Positions 28,092 through 35,257 of a stretch of 64,000 nt of DNA are shown here, piece by piece. Numbering within the stretch: position 1 is the stretch's first letter; each line of letters starts with the position of its first letter. Source of the DNA: Roseovarius sp. 217 (GTDB lineage Bacteria; Pseudomonadota; Alphaproteobacteria; Rhodobacterales; Rhodobacteraceae); assembly GCF_000152845.1 (NCBI RefSeq), contig NZ_CH902584.1:1028500-1092499 (forward strand), read 5' to 3'. The position numbers and the translations under genes were made by a program. The notes below the pieces were generated by a model. It had not been told where the DNA came from and did no database searches. It was given only the letters and a program-made list of their open reading frames with translations.

Positions 28092-28770
28092 CTACTGCAC
28101 TTTCAGCTTCTGTCAAACGCTGTTCATATTGAACAGCATCGCGCACTAGGCTTACATCAAGGTCGTAGATGCGCCCTATATACTTGAAATCACGATGCCT
28201 GTCCCATTCCCGGTAAAGAATCTGAGTGGAAACTCCTGCTTCATCGATCAATGGCGAGCCGAAAGCACGGCTGGGATCAATAACCACATGTTTTGCGGTT
28301 TCTGGACGCCATCTACTCGGCGTCTTACCATCATACTCAAGGCCAGACACAGATTGGTCGATGATCTTTTTGAATACTTTTTGACCTGGGCGCTTTCTTG
28401 AAAGACTGACTAAATCTCCATCATTCTCGAGGGCATCGACGAGAATTTCTGGGCCATCAGTTTTGAAAGTTAACGCGGACAAAGGACGCTCGATAGAGAA
28501 CTTTTCTTTTGCAAAATTTATCGCATAGCGAATTGCCTGAAGTGAAATCCCGTTCGACCTCAAAGCGCGGACTACGCGTAGTTCGACTAGGTCAAGGAAA
28601 GAAATCTCACTCGAATCTTCAATAAACTGGTAATGAGCAGTCCAAATGGGCTCGTTTACTCCACTACCGCGTGTCCAACGAATAATATCTTGCGGATTAG
28701 CTCCAATTAACCGAGCTGCTTCGCGCGGCTTATAAATGCCTTCCCCAAAGATTGATCCATCGAGTGCCAT
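28072..28770 (-). CDS. VapB45/DUF433-type antitoxin with N-terminal helix-turn-helix
   Basis: A 232-residue protein with AAGGA upstream of the ATG. Residues ~10-75 look like a MerR-like helix-turn-helix (IYKPREAARLIGANPQDIIRWTRG, then FLDLVELRVVRALRSNGISLQAIR). The C-terminal third has a DUF433-like segment (DPSRAFGSPLIDEAGVSTQILYREW). Such proteins repress their own operon and neutralise the paired PIN toxin. The overlap with the toxin gene and the shared low GC support a two-gene toxin-antitoxin module. Confidence 0.72.
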   Translation of the reverse strand: MALDGSIFGEGIYKPREAARLIGANPQDIIRWTRGSGVNEPIWTAHYQFIEDSSEISFLDLVELRVVRALRSNGISLQAIRYAINFAKEKFSIERPLSALTFKTDGPEILVDALENDGDLVSLSRKRPGQKVFKKIIDQSVSGLEYDGKTPSRWRPETAKHVVIDPSRAFGSPLIDEAGVSTQILYREWDRHRDFKYIGRIYDLDVSLVRDAVQYEQRLTEAESAVVGQSII

Positions 28771-29104
28771 TACGGTGTTTCCTTGGTCACAGCGCTACAA
28801 AGGCTGGCATAGGTAGAAATAATCATATCGTTCAATTAAGCAAGCCGCATACGGCATCCAACATTTCCCTTTGATACTATCGCACAGCCCGCCCAAGTTG
28901 TCGCCATAATAGAGGTGATCCATCTCTCCTGCCCGCCTGTCGTGCCCTATAGTATCCTCCCGATAGGTTAAATCAGTCTGAACCTGTCCCCGCAAACATC
29001 CCACCCCTCATGCCGCAACGCAGCGAATTGACAGCGCAACCTTCTTGCCTATACCCTGCCTCTCAACGTAACAAAATTGCGCACCCTGATTCACGAGGCC
29101 CCAT
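28771..29104. other. Intergenic region between the toxin-antitoxin module and ecm
   Basis: This AT-richer spacer holds the divergent promoters of the antitoxin gene and of ecm, and the methyltransferase-like fragment listed separately. No other coding frame is supported. Confidence 0.5.
28870..28923 (-). pseudogene. Fragment resembling a DNA methyltransferase N-terminus
   Basis: The ATG at 28923, preceded by GGAGAG, opens MDHLYYGDNLGGLCDSIK. This is very close to the usual N-terminus of site-specific DNA methyltransferases (LYYGDNLxxL), where the YLDPPF catalytic motif should come soon after. Here the similarity ends after about 18 residues and the frame stops at 28795. The rest of the enzyme is absent. 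Confidence 0.5.
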
Positions 29105-31084
29105 ATGTCGCAGCCGCAGCAAGACCGCCCCAAGGACAAGCCTTGGCTCATCCGCACCTATGCGGGCCATTCCACCGCCGAGAAATCCAACGCGCTCTAC
29201 CGCGCCAATCTCGCCAAGGGGCAGACCGGCCTCTCGGTGGCCTTCGACCTGCCCACCCAGACGGGCTATGACAGCGACCATATCCTCAGCAAAGGCGAAG
29301 TGGGCAAGGTGGGTGTGCCGGTCTGTCACTTGGGCGACATGCGCACGCTTTTCGCGGATATCCCGCTCGACCAGATGAACACCTCGATGACGATCAACGC
29401 CACCGCCCCTTGGCTCCTCGCGCTCTACATCGCCGTGGCCGAGGAACAGGGGGCCGATGTCACCGCCCTGCAAGGCACGGTGCAAAACGATCTCATCAAG
29501 GAATATCTCAGCCGCGGCACCTATATCTGCCCGCCCGCACCCAGCCTGCGGATGATCGGTGACGTGGCCGAATACTGCTATACCCATGTCCCCAAATGGA
29601 ACCCGATGAACGTCTGTTCCTATCATTTGCAAGAGGCAGGTGCCACACCGGAACAGGAATTGGCCTTTGCCCTTGCCACCGCCATCGCCGTGCTCGACGA
29701 ATTGCGCCCCCGCGTCCCCGCCTCTGATTTCCCGGCGCTGGCGTCGCGGATTTCCTTCTTCGTCAACGCCGGCATCCGCTTTGTCACCGAAATGTGCAAG
29801 ATGCGCGCCTTTGTCGATCTCTGGGATGAAATCCTGCGCGACCGCTACGGGATCGCGGATGCCAAATTCCGCCGCTTCCGGTACGGCGTGCAGGTCAATT
29901 CCCTTGGCCTCACCGAACAGCAGCCCGAGAATAACGTCTACCGCATCCTGATCGAAATGCTGGCCGTCACCCTCTCGAAACGCGCCCGCGCCCGCGCGGT
30001 GCAATTGCCCGCCTGGAACGAGGCGCTCGGCCTGCCGCGCCCCTGGGATCAGCAATGGTCGATGCGCATGCAACAGATCCTCGCCTATGAAACCGACCTC
30101 TTGGAATTTGACGACCTTTTTGATGGCAACCCCGCTGTCGATGCCAAGGTCGAGGCGCTCAAGGACGGCGCACGCCATGAACTCGCCAATCTCGACAGCA
30201 TGGGCGGCGCTGTCTCCGCCATCGACTACATGAAATCCCGCCTCGTGGACTCGAACGCCGACCGCCTTGGCCGGATCGAGCGCAACGAGACCGTCGTCGT
30301 CGGCGTGAACCGTTGGCAGACGGGCGAACCCTCGCCCCTGCAAACCGAGGATGGCGGCATCATGACCGTCGATCCTGCGGTCGAGGCTGAACAAATCGGC
30401 CGCCTCGCTGACTGGCGCCGCGCTCGCGACACCGCGGCCGTCACATCGACCCTTGCCGCCCTGCGCGCCGCCGCCGCCGAGGGACGCAATGTGATGGAAC
30501 CCTCCATCGCCTGCGCCCGCGCCGGTGTCACAACAGGCGAATGGGCGGCCCAGATGCGCGCCGTCTTTGGCGAATACCGCGGGCCGACTGGCGTCTCCGC
30601 CAACCCCTCGAACCGGACGGAAGGGCTGGATGACATTCGCAATGCCGTCAGCGCGGTCTCGGACCGGCTTGGTCGCCGCCTCAAATTCCTCGTGGGCAAG
30701 CCCGGTCTCGACGGTCACTCAAACGGGGCCGAGCAGATCGCCTGCCGCGCCCGCGATTGCGGCATGGACATCGGATATGAGGGCATCCGCCTCACCCCGG
30801 AACAGATCGTCAACGCCGCACTCGAGGACCGCGCCCATGTCGTCGGCCTCTCGATCCTCTCAGGCAGCCATATGCCGCTGGTCGAGGATCTGATGGAGCG
30901 GATGCGCGCGGCTGGCCTTGGCGACGTGCCGGTGATCGTCGGCGGCATCATCCCCGAGGATGACGCCCGCCGCCTACGCGAAATGGGCGTGGCCCGCGTC
31001 TATACGCCCAAGGATTTCGAGCTGAACACCATCATGATGGATATCGTTACCCTGGTCGATCCGCAGGCGGTCGCGGCGGAATGA
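29105..31084 (+). CDS. ecm: Ethylmalonyl-CoA mutase (MeaA)
   Basis: A 659-residue adenosylcobalamin-dependent mutase that converts (2R)-ethylmalonyl-CoA to methylsuccinyl-CoA in the ethylmalonyl-CoA pathway. The N-terminal TIM-barrel is methylmalonyl-CoA-mutase-like (GLSVAFDLPTQTGYDSDHILSKGEVGKVGV). The C-terminal B12 domain has the ligand motif GLDGHSNG (DxHxxG) and ILSGSH...VGGIIP. It is shorter than methylmalonyl-CoA mutase, and FDLPTQTGYDSDH is typical of the Ecm branch. It overlaps the following GNAT gene by ATGA. Confidence 0.95.
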   Translation: MSQPQQDRPKDKPWLIRTYAGHSTAEKSNALYRANLAKGQTGLSVAFDLPTQTGYDSDHILSKGEVGKVGVPVCHLGDMRTLFADIPLDQMNTSMTINATAPWLLALYIAVAEEQGADVTALQGTVQNDLIKEYLSRGTYICPPAPSLRMIGDVAEYCYTHVPKWNPMNVCSYHLQEAGATPEQELAFALATAIAVLDELRPRVPASDFPALASRISFFVNAGIRFVTEMCKMRAFVDLWDEILRDRYGIADAKFRRFRYGVQVNSLGLTEQQPENNVYRILIEMLAVTLSKRARARAVQLPAWNEALGLPRPWDQQWSMRMQQILAYETDLLEFDDLFDGNPAVDAKVEALKDGARHELANLDSMGGAVSAIDYMKSRLVDSNADRLGRIERNETVVVGVNRWQTGEPSPLQTEDGGIMTVDPAVEAEQIGRLADWRRARDTAAVTSTLAALRAAAAEGRNVMEPSIACARAGVTTGEWAAQMRAVFGEYRGPTGVSANPSNRTEGLDDIRNAVSAVSDRLGRRLKFLVGKPGLDGHSNGAEQIACRARDCGMDIGYEGIRLTPEQIVNAALEDRAHVVGLSILSGSHMPLVEDLMERMRAAGLGDVPVIVGGIIPEDDARRLREMGVARVYTPKDFELNTIMMDIVTLVDPQAVAAE

Positions 31085-31527
31085 CCGCCGCCCTCACCAT
31101 CCGCCCAATAGAAGCCGCTGATCGCCCCGCTTGGGGCGACCTCTGGCGTGCCTATCTCGATTTCTATGAAACCACCCTGCCGGAAACGGTCTATGACACG
31201 ACCTTTGCCCGGCTCCTCTCGCCCGATCATCCCGATCAGAACGGGCTGATCGCACTTCTCGATGGGCGCGCCGTGGGTCTGGTGCATTACATCTACCACG
31301 CCCATAACTGGCGCGTCGAACAGGTCTGCTACCTTCAGGATCTCTACGCCGCCCCCGAGGCGCGGGGTCTTGGTATTGGCCGCGCGCTGATCGAGGCGGT
31401 CTATGCCCGCGCCGATGCCGATGGCCGCCCGGCGGTCTATTGGATGACGCAAGAGTTCAACACCACCGCGCGCCAGCTTTACGATCGCATCGCCACTGTG
31501 ACGCCGTTCATCAAATATTCCCGCTGA
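31081..31527 (+). CDS. GNAT acetyltransferase
   Basis: A 148-residue GCN5-type N-acetyltransferase. The acetyl-CoA loop is YAAPEARGLGIGRALIEAVYARA (R/QxxGxG/A). The N-terminal TIRPIEAADRPAWGDLW is the usual start of the fold. The start overlaps the ecm stop. The substrate is unknown. Confidence 0.88.
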   Translation: MTAALTIRPIEAADRPAWGDLWRAYLDFYETTLPETVYDTTFARLLSPDHPDQNGLIALLDGRAVGLVHYIYHAHNWRVEQVCYLQDLYAAPEARGLGIGRALIEAVYARADADGRPAVYWMTQEFNTTARQLYDRIATVTPFIKYSR

Positions 31528-31610
31528 CTCTGTCAGGACAGGGCCGCGTGGATGAGCGCGACATCCGACGTTACAACACACCCTCACAAACCTTATAGAA
31601 CTGCACATTC

Positions 31611-31797
31611 AAAAGGGCCGCTCCTCGCGGAAACGGCCCTCTAGAAGTCGCGGAGGTGGGCCGGTTAGGCGCACCAATCTGGTTGGCTTTCGCCTCGGGG
31701 CTGCCCTAGGCGATCATCTCCCAAACTGTTCCGACACCTCGCTCCAATCCCTCTGTAGACACTGGACCACCTCCTTTCGCTTGTTGAACTTATCCAC
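31611..31797 (-). ncRNA. Candidate small RNA with an 18-codon frame and its own terminator
   Basis: On the minus strand a TTGACA (31825-31820) precedes a strong ribosome site, AAAGGAGG, seven bases before a GTG at 31762. The GTG opens an 18-residue frame, MSTEGLERGVGTVWEMIA, stopping at 31706. About 50 bases later the sequence CCACCTCC (its complement GGAGGTGG is at plus 31652-31659) is perfectly complementary to the GGAGGTGG of the ribosome site (CCACCTCC at plus 31767-31774), so the RNA could hide its own start. A hairpin AGGGCCG/CGGCCCT (31614-31640) followed by TTTT ends the unit. A second, 27-residue frame (31797-31714) overlaps it. Neither frame is proven; no downstream minus-strand gene exists for it to lead. 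Confidence 0.45.
31614..31640 (-). terminator. Rho-independent terminator of the candidate small RNA
   Basis: A 7-bp GC-rich stem (AGGGCCG/CGGCCCT) with an inner TCC/GGA pairing, followed on the minus strand by TTTTGAATG. It also separates the element from the convergent GNAT gene. Confidence 0.65.
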
Positions 31798-31870
31798 AGG
31801 TTGCCACAGATTTTGCGGTTGTCAAAACAAAATCATGTGGTCCATGCAAAATAATCCGCAGCATGCTGAT

Positions 31871-32794
31871 TTAATCAGCCTGCAACACCGCCACGCACTG
31901 TCCGGGCAGATCCGCCATGGTCAATTCCCGCTTGGGCACAGGCTTGGGCGCGTTGGGATCAGGCGGCGGTGGATTCAGAATATTACGCACCCACTGTTCC
32001 GCTTCGGCACAGCCATCCCCCGATGGCGGCGCATCCTGCGGTACGCAACCCCTTGCCCCAGAAGGGCAATTCAGCCTGACGTGGAAATGATAGTGATGCC
32101 CGTACCATGGTCGCACCTTGCCCAACCACGCTCTGTCACCGCCTTGTTCATCCCTGCACATCTGCACCTTGGCACCGGCAAAGATAAAAATTCGCGCTGT
32201 GCGTGGGTCTTTCGCGGCAGCTTTGACAATCTCGTGATGGGTGCGGGTCCAGCTGCTGTTGGTATAGGCGCCATTCGCCCTTTGCATTGAAATCGAAGAG
32301 ATATTTTCTCGCTGAACCGCCGTCAGATTGAGATTGTCTGCCGGTCTCAGCCAAATGTCCGCGTCCAGCCCCATCTGGTGACTGGCATGCCCGGTCAGCA
32401 TCGGCCCGCCGCGCGGCTGGCTGATATCCCCCACATACAGGCCGCTCCACCCCGGCTGCTGCGCCGCGACGCGCGACAGTTTTTGAACAAGATCAATGGT
32501 TTCCGGGTGCCCCCAATTTCGGTTTCGGCTGAGCCGCATCGCCTGCCAAGTCGGTCCGGTCTCGGGCAAGGCGACACCCCCTGCCAGACAGCCCTTGGCA
32601 TAGCTGCCATAGGCTGCGGGACTGTGTTCAGACCCGCGCGCCTCAGCGCCGAACAGTCGCTTGGCCTGAACCCCTTGCATCGCCGCCGGGATACTCTGGC
32701 TCGACAGGATACCGGCTGGCTCGGGTTCTGGTTTGGACGGCGTACAGCTTGCCAACCCAAGCACAAGCGCGCTGATGACTATGATCCGACCCAT
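31871..32794 (-). CDS. mepA: Penicillin-insensitive murein endopeptidase, lipoprotein form
   Basis: Cleaves D-alanyl-diaminopimelate crosslinks in peptidoglycan (family M74). The 307 residues begin with a lipoprotein signal (MGRIIVISALVLGLASC). The body shows SYAKGCLAGGVALPETG, SRNRNWGHP, MLTGHASHQMGLDADIW (zinc His/Asp) and WYGHHYHFHVRLNCP (zinc His). The start is the ATG inside the end of the upstream MFS gene, with AAGG close by; the two overlap by 16 bases and form an operon. Confidence 0.93.
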   Translation of the reverse strand: MGRIIVISALVLGLASCTPSKPEPEPAGILSSQSIPAAMQGVQAKRLFGAEARGSEHSPAAYGSYAKGCLAGGVALPETGPTWQAMRLSRNRNWGHPETIDLVQKLSRVAAQQPGWSGLYVGDISQPRGGPMLTGHASHQMGLDADIWLRPADNLNLTAVQRENISSISMQRANGAYTNSSWTRTHHEIVKAAAKDPRTARIFIFAGAKVQMCRDEQGGDRAWLGKVRPWYGHHYHFHVRLNCPSGARGCVPQDAPPSGDGCAEAEQWVRNILNPPPPDPNAPKPVPKRELTMADLPGQCVAVLQAD

Positions 32795-34158
32795 GTGTCC
32801 TTGTCCCCTTCCGCCTTGACCCAACGTAACAGAACGAGGCCAATCACGAAAAGCAAAATCACCGGTGACACCCCGATGCGCGCCGACCCGCTCAGCGTTG
32901 TCACCATCCCGATCAACGCCGGAGCCATGAACGCCGTCGCCCGTCCTGAAAGACCATAAAGCCCAAAGTTTTCAGTGGGTAAGGCTGGATCTGTGTGCCT
33001 CACCATCAGCGACCGGCTGGCCGATTGCAACACCCCGCCAAAGCCACCGATCAGCACGCCACAGCCGAAAAAAACCACGTCCGGCAGCTTGGACCCGTCG
33101 GCCAGCGGCACCCCTAGAATCTGGCTCCGGTCCATGCCCACAACAATGACGCAAACCGCCATCAGCGCCCAGATCGCCACTTTGATCACGGGCTTGGGGC
33201 CAAACCGCTTGTCCGCCTTGCCTCCGACCCAGCTAAACACCGCCCCGGCAATCGCACCGATGATCCCGAACACGCCGACAGAGGTGATCGACCAGTTCAG
33301 CACCAGAATGGCATAGGTCCCGCCAAAGCCATAGAGCCCGTTGAGCGCGTCGCGGTAGAACATCGACGATCCCAGATAGGTGCTCAGACTCAGCCGGTAC
33401 CGCAAGCTCTTGAGGGTCATGAGCAAGGTCGCAAGGGCATCCGACACGCCCCGGCCATGCCCCTTGGGGCCGGTGTCACGCACCCAGAGGAAATAGGGCA
33501 CCATGAAGATCAAATACCACAGCGCCGTGAACGGCCCCACCGCCCGCGTGCCTTCACGCAGCGTGGCATCCAGCCCAAAGGCCGGATCAAGCCCGATCAG
33601 CGTTTTGCCGTTCGATTGCTCGACAAACAGCGCCAGAACAATCAAGAGCGACACCACCCCGCCGACATAGCCAAAGGCAAAGCCGGAACCGGACAGGTTT
33701 CCGACCTCCTCCGCTGTCCCCAAGGAGGGAAGCTGCGAATTGATGAAAATGAGCGCGTATTCCGCGCCGATGAACCCGAACCCAAAGGCCATCAGCCCCC
33801 ACCAGAGGTTCGATCCGTCCGGCATCGTGCCCCAGACCGCCGTGGCCCCCACGACATACATCATGGAAAACACGATAATCCACGACAACCGCCGCCCCGA
33901 GGTATCGGCAAAGGCCCCCATGATCGGCGCGCCCAGCCCGATGATCAGCCCCGTCACCGTCAGACACCACGACCACATCGCCTGAGCACGAGCATCCGCC
34001 ACGTCTTCAGCAAGACCCGTTCCGATGAAATACTCGGACGCGACCGTGGCAAAATAAGGTCCAAAGACAAAGGTCACCAGCAGGGTGTGATACGGCTGAC
34101 TCGCCCAGTCAAAGAAATACCAGCCCCAGATCCGCTTGCGCCGCGATACGCCTGTCAT
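32779..34158 (-). CDS. MFS transporter, UMF1/Atg22 type
   Basis: A 459-residue inner-membrane permease with about 12 hydrophobic segments. The N-terminus RKRIWGWYFFDWASQPYHTLLVTFVFGPYFA is the hallmark of the UMF1/Atg22 branch. The substrate is not known for the bacterial members; amino-acid or drug efflux are guesses. It overlaps mepA. Confidence 0.88.
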   Translation of the reverse strand: MTGVSRRKRIWGWYFFDWASQPYHTLLVTFVFGPYFATVASEYFIGTGLAEDVADARAQAMWSWCLTVTGLIIGLGAPIMGAFADTSGRRLSWIIVFSMMYVVGATAVWGTMPDGSNLWWGLMAFGFGFIGAEYALIFINSQLPSLGTAEEVGNLSGSGFAFGYVGGVVSLLIVLALFVEQSNGKTLIGLDPAFGLDATLREGTRAVGPFTALWYLIFMVPYFLWVRDTGPKGHGRGVSDALATLLMTLKSLRYRLSLSTYLGSSMFYRDALNGLYGFGGTYAILVLNWSITSVGVFGIIGAIAGAVFSWVGGKADKRFGPKPVIKVAIWALMAVCVIVVGMDRSQILGVPLADGSKLPDVVFFGCGVLIGGFGGVLQSASRSLMVRHTDPALPTENFGLYGLSGRATAFMAPALIGMVTTLSGSARIGVSPVILLFVIGLVLLRWVKAEGDKDTWVGS

Positions 34159-34214
34159 GCCCCAACCCCTTTGGTTTCAAAGGGATATGACAACCGTTGC
34201 GCCGTTTGCGCAAG

Positions 34215-34766
34215 CTATTCCTGAGCATCCTGCATGGGCGGCCAGGGACGTGTGGACTCCGCCGCAACCCAGGCGGCGGCCCAATCAGGCATGGCGGGCG
34301 CGCTCATGTCCTGTCCTATTTCGGCCACCACGCGATCCGGCGCAATGATCCCGTCGCGCCCCGTGATGGCGGAACGCAGCAGGATGTGGTTGGCACATTC
34401 ACCCGACGCCTTCCACATGGATTGCTCGACATAGACGAATTTATCATCCCATGACAGCAACCGAGAGCGCATCTCGATCCGCTCGAACATGGTAATCCGG
34501 CGGCGATAGCGCACACTCGCCCCGGCAATCGCCAGCCCCCAGCGATTGCGTTTGAGCGCGCCAATCAGCCCCACACGCCCCGCCAGCGGTATCCGCCCCA
34601 GATCAAAAATCGTGAGCGTCCGCCCATTGTTCAACTCGCGCCACAGGTCAATGTCCCATGGCATGCAGATATGGTGCGACACATGCATTCCCGTCAGCGG
34701 CAGGCGCGGGGATTTGCGATAGAGAAACAACTGCCACATCAGGCGCAGAACGGGATACATCGGCAT
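34215..34766 (-). CDS. Thioesterase-like (hotdog-fold) protein
   Basis: A 183-residue protein with a 4HBT/acyl-CoA thioesterase-like core: ICMPWDIDLWRELNNGRTLTIFDLGRI (the Asp and Asn region of the active helix), then VRYRRRITMFERIEMRSRLLSWDDKFVYVEQSMW. Probably a cytoplasmic acyl-CoA thioesterase; the substrate is unknown. It lies upstream of the MFS/mepA pair on the same strand. Confidence 0.72.
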   Translation of the reverse strand: MPMYPVLRLMWQLFLYRKSPRLPLTGMHVSHHICMPWDIDLWRELNNGRTLTIFDLGRIPLAGRVGLIGALKRNRWGLAIAGASVRYRRRITMFERIEMRSRLLSWDDKFVYVEQSMWKASGECANHILLRSAITGRDGIIAPDRVVAEIGQDMSAPAMPDWAAAWVAAESTRPWPPMQDAQE

Positions 34767-34890
34767 TCTCCTTCACCGGGCGGCTTGGCATCCCCGCCAG
34801 CAGGCGTCAACCGCGACCACGCGTCAGACTTGCGCTTTGCGATGGCGTTTAATAGGTCATAGTGGCTCAGCCCCCAGAGGACGCCCACCC

Positions 34891-35178
34891 ATGCAATCGC
34901 TTTTCCAAATCCTGATGCTCCTGCTCGATATCCTTTGGTTCTTCATCATCGCGCATGTGATCATGTCATGGCTGATCAATTTTCAGGTCTTGAACCTGCG
35001 GCAGCAATTCGTGGCGCAGGTCTGGTATGGTCTCAATCGCCTGCTGGAACCGATCTATAGCCGCGTCCGCCGCATCCTGCCGCCGATGTCCGGCATTGAT
35101 CTGGCCCCGCTGGTTGTTCTGGTTGCGGTCTATGCGCTGCGGATCGTGCTGATCAACAACGCTGCCGCATTTTACTGA
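34891..35178 (+). CDS. YggT family membrane protein
   Basis: A 95-residue protein with two membrane spans (LFQILMLLLDILWFFIIAHVIMSWL and LAPLVVLVAVYALRIVLI) and the YggT signature LNRLLEPIYSRVRRILPPMSGIDLAP. The start is the ATG at 34891; the longer frame upstream is not conserved-looking. YggT proteins are thought to act in envelope or osmotic functions. recQ follows 79 bases downstream. Confidence 0.9.
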   Translation: MQSLFQILMLLLDILWFFIIAHVIMSWLINFQVLNLRQQFVAQVWYGLNRLLEPIYSRVRRILPPMSGIDLAPLVVLVAVYALRIVLINNAAAFY

Positions 35179-35257
35179 TGTCCGGGGCTTGTTCACCGAA
35201 TCTTAGTATGAAAAACTTTCTGTAAGAGCAGATAGATAAATCTTACAGGAAACTCCC

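Larger units (their letters stand above)
31528..31870. other. Intergenic region holding a candidate small RNA
   Basis: No conventional gene lies between the convergent GNAT and mepA genes. The stretch is occupied by the structured minus-strand element at about 31611-31797 and its possible promoter. Confidence 0.6.

Noticed and set aside
29063-30718. A 551-residue frame opposite ecm
   Set aside because: Antisense to a highly conserved mutase; no recognisable family.
31788-31798. DnaA-box-like TTATCCACA, and a second near 59862
   Set aside because: Single isolated boxes without AT-rich unwinding region or cluster; no origin genes nearby.
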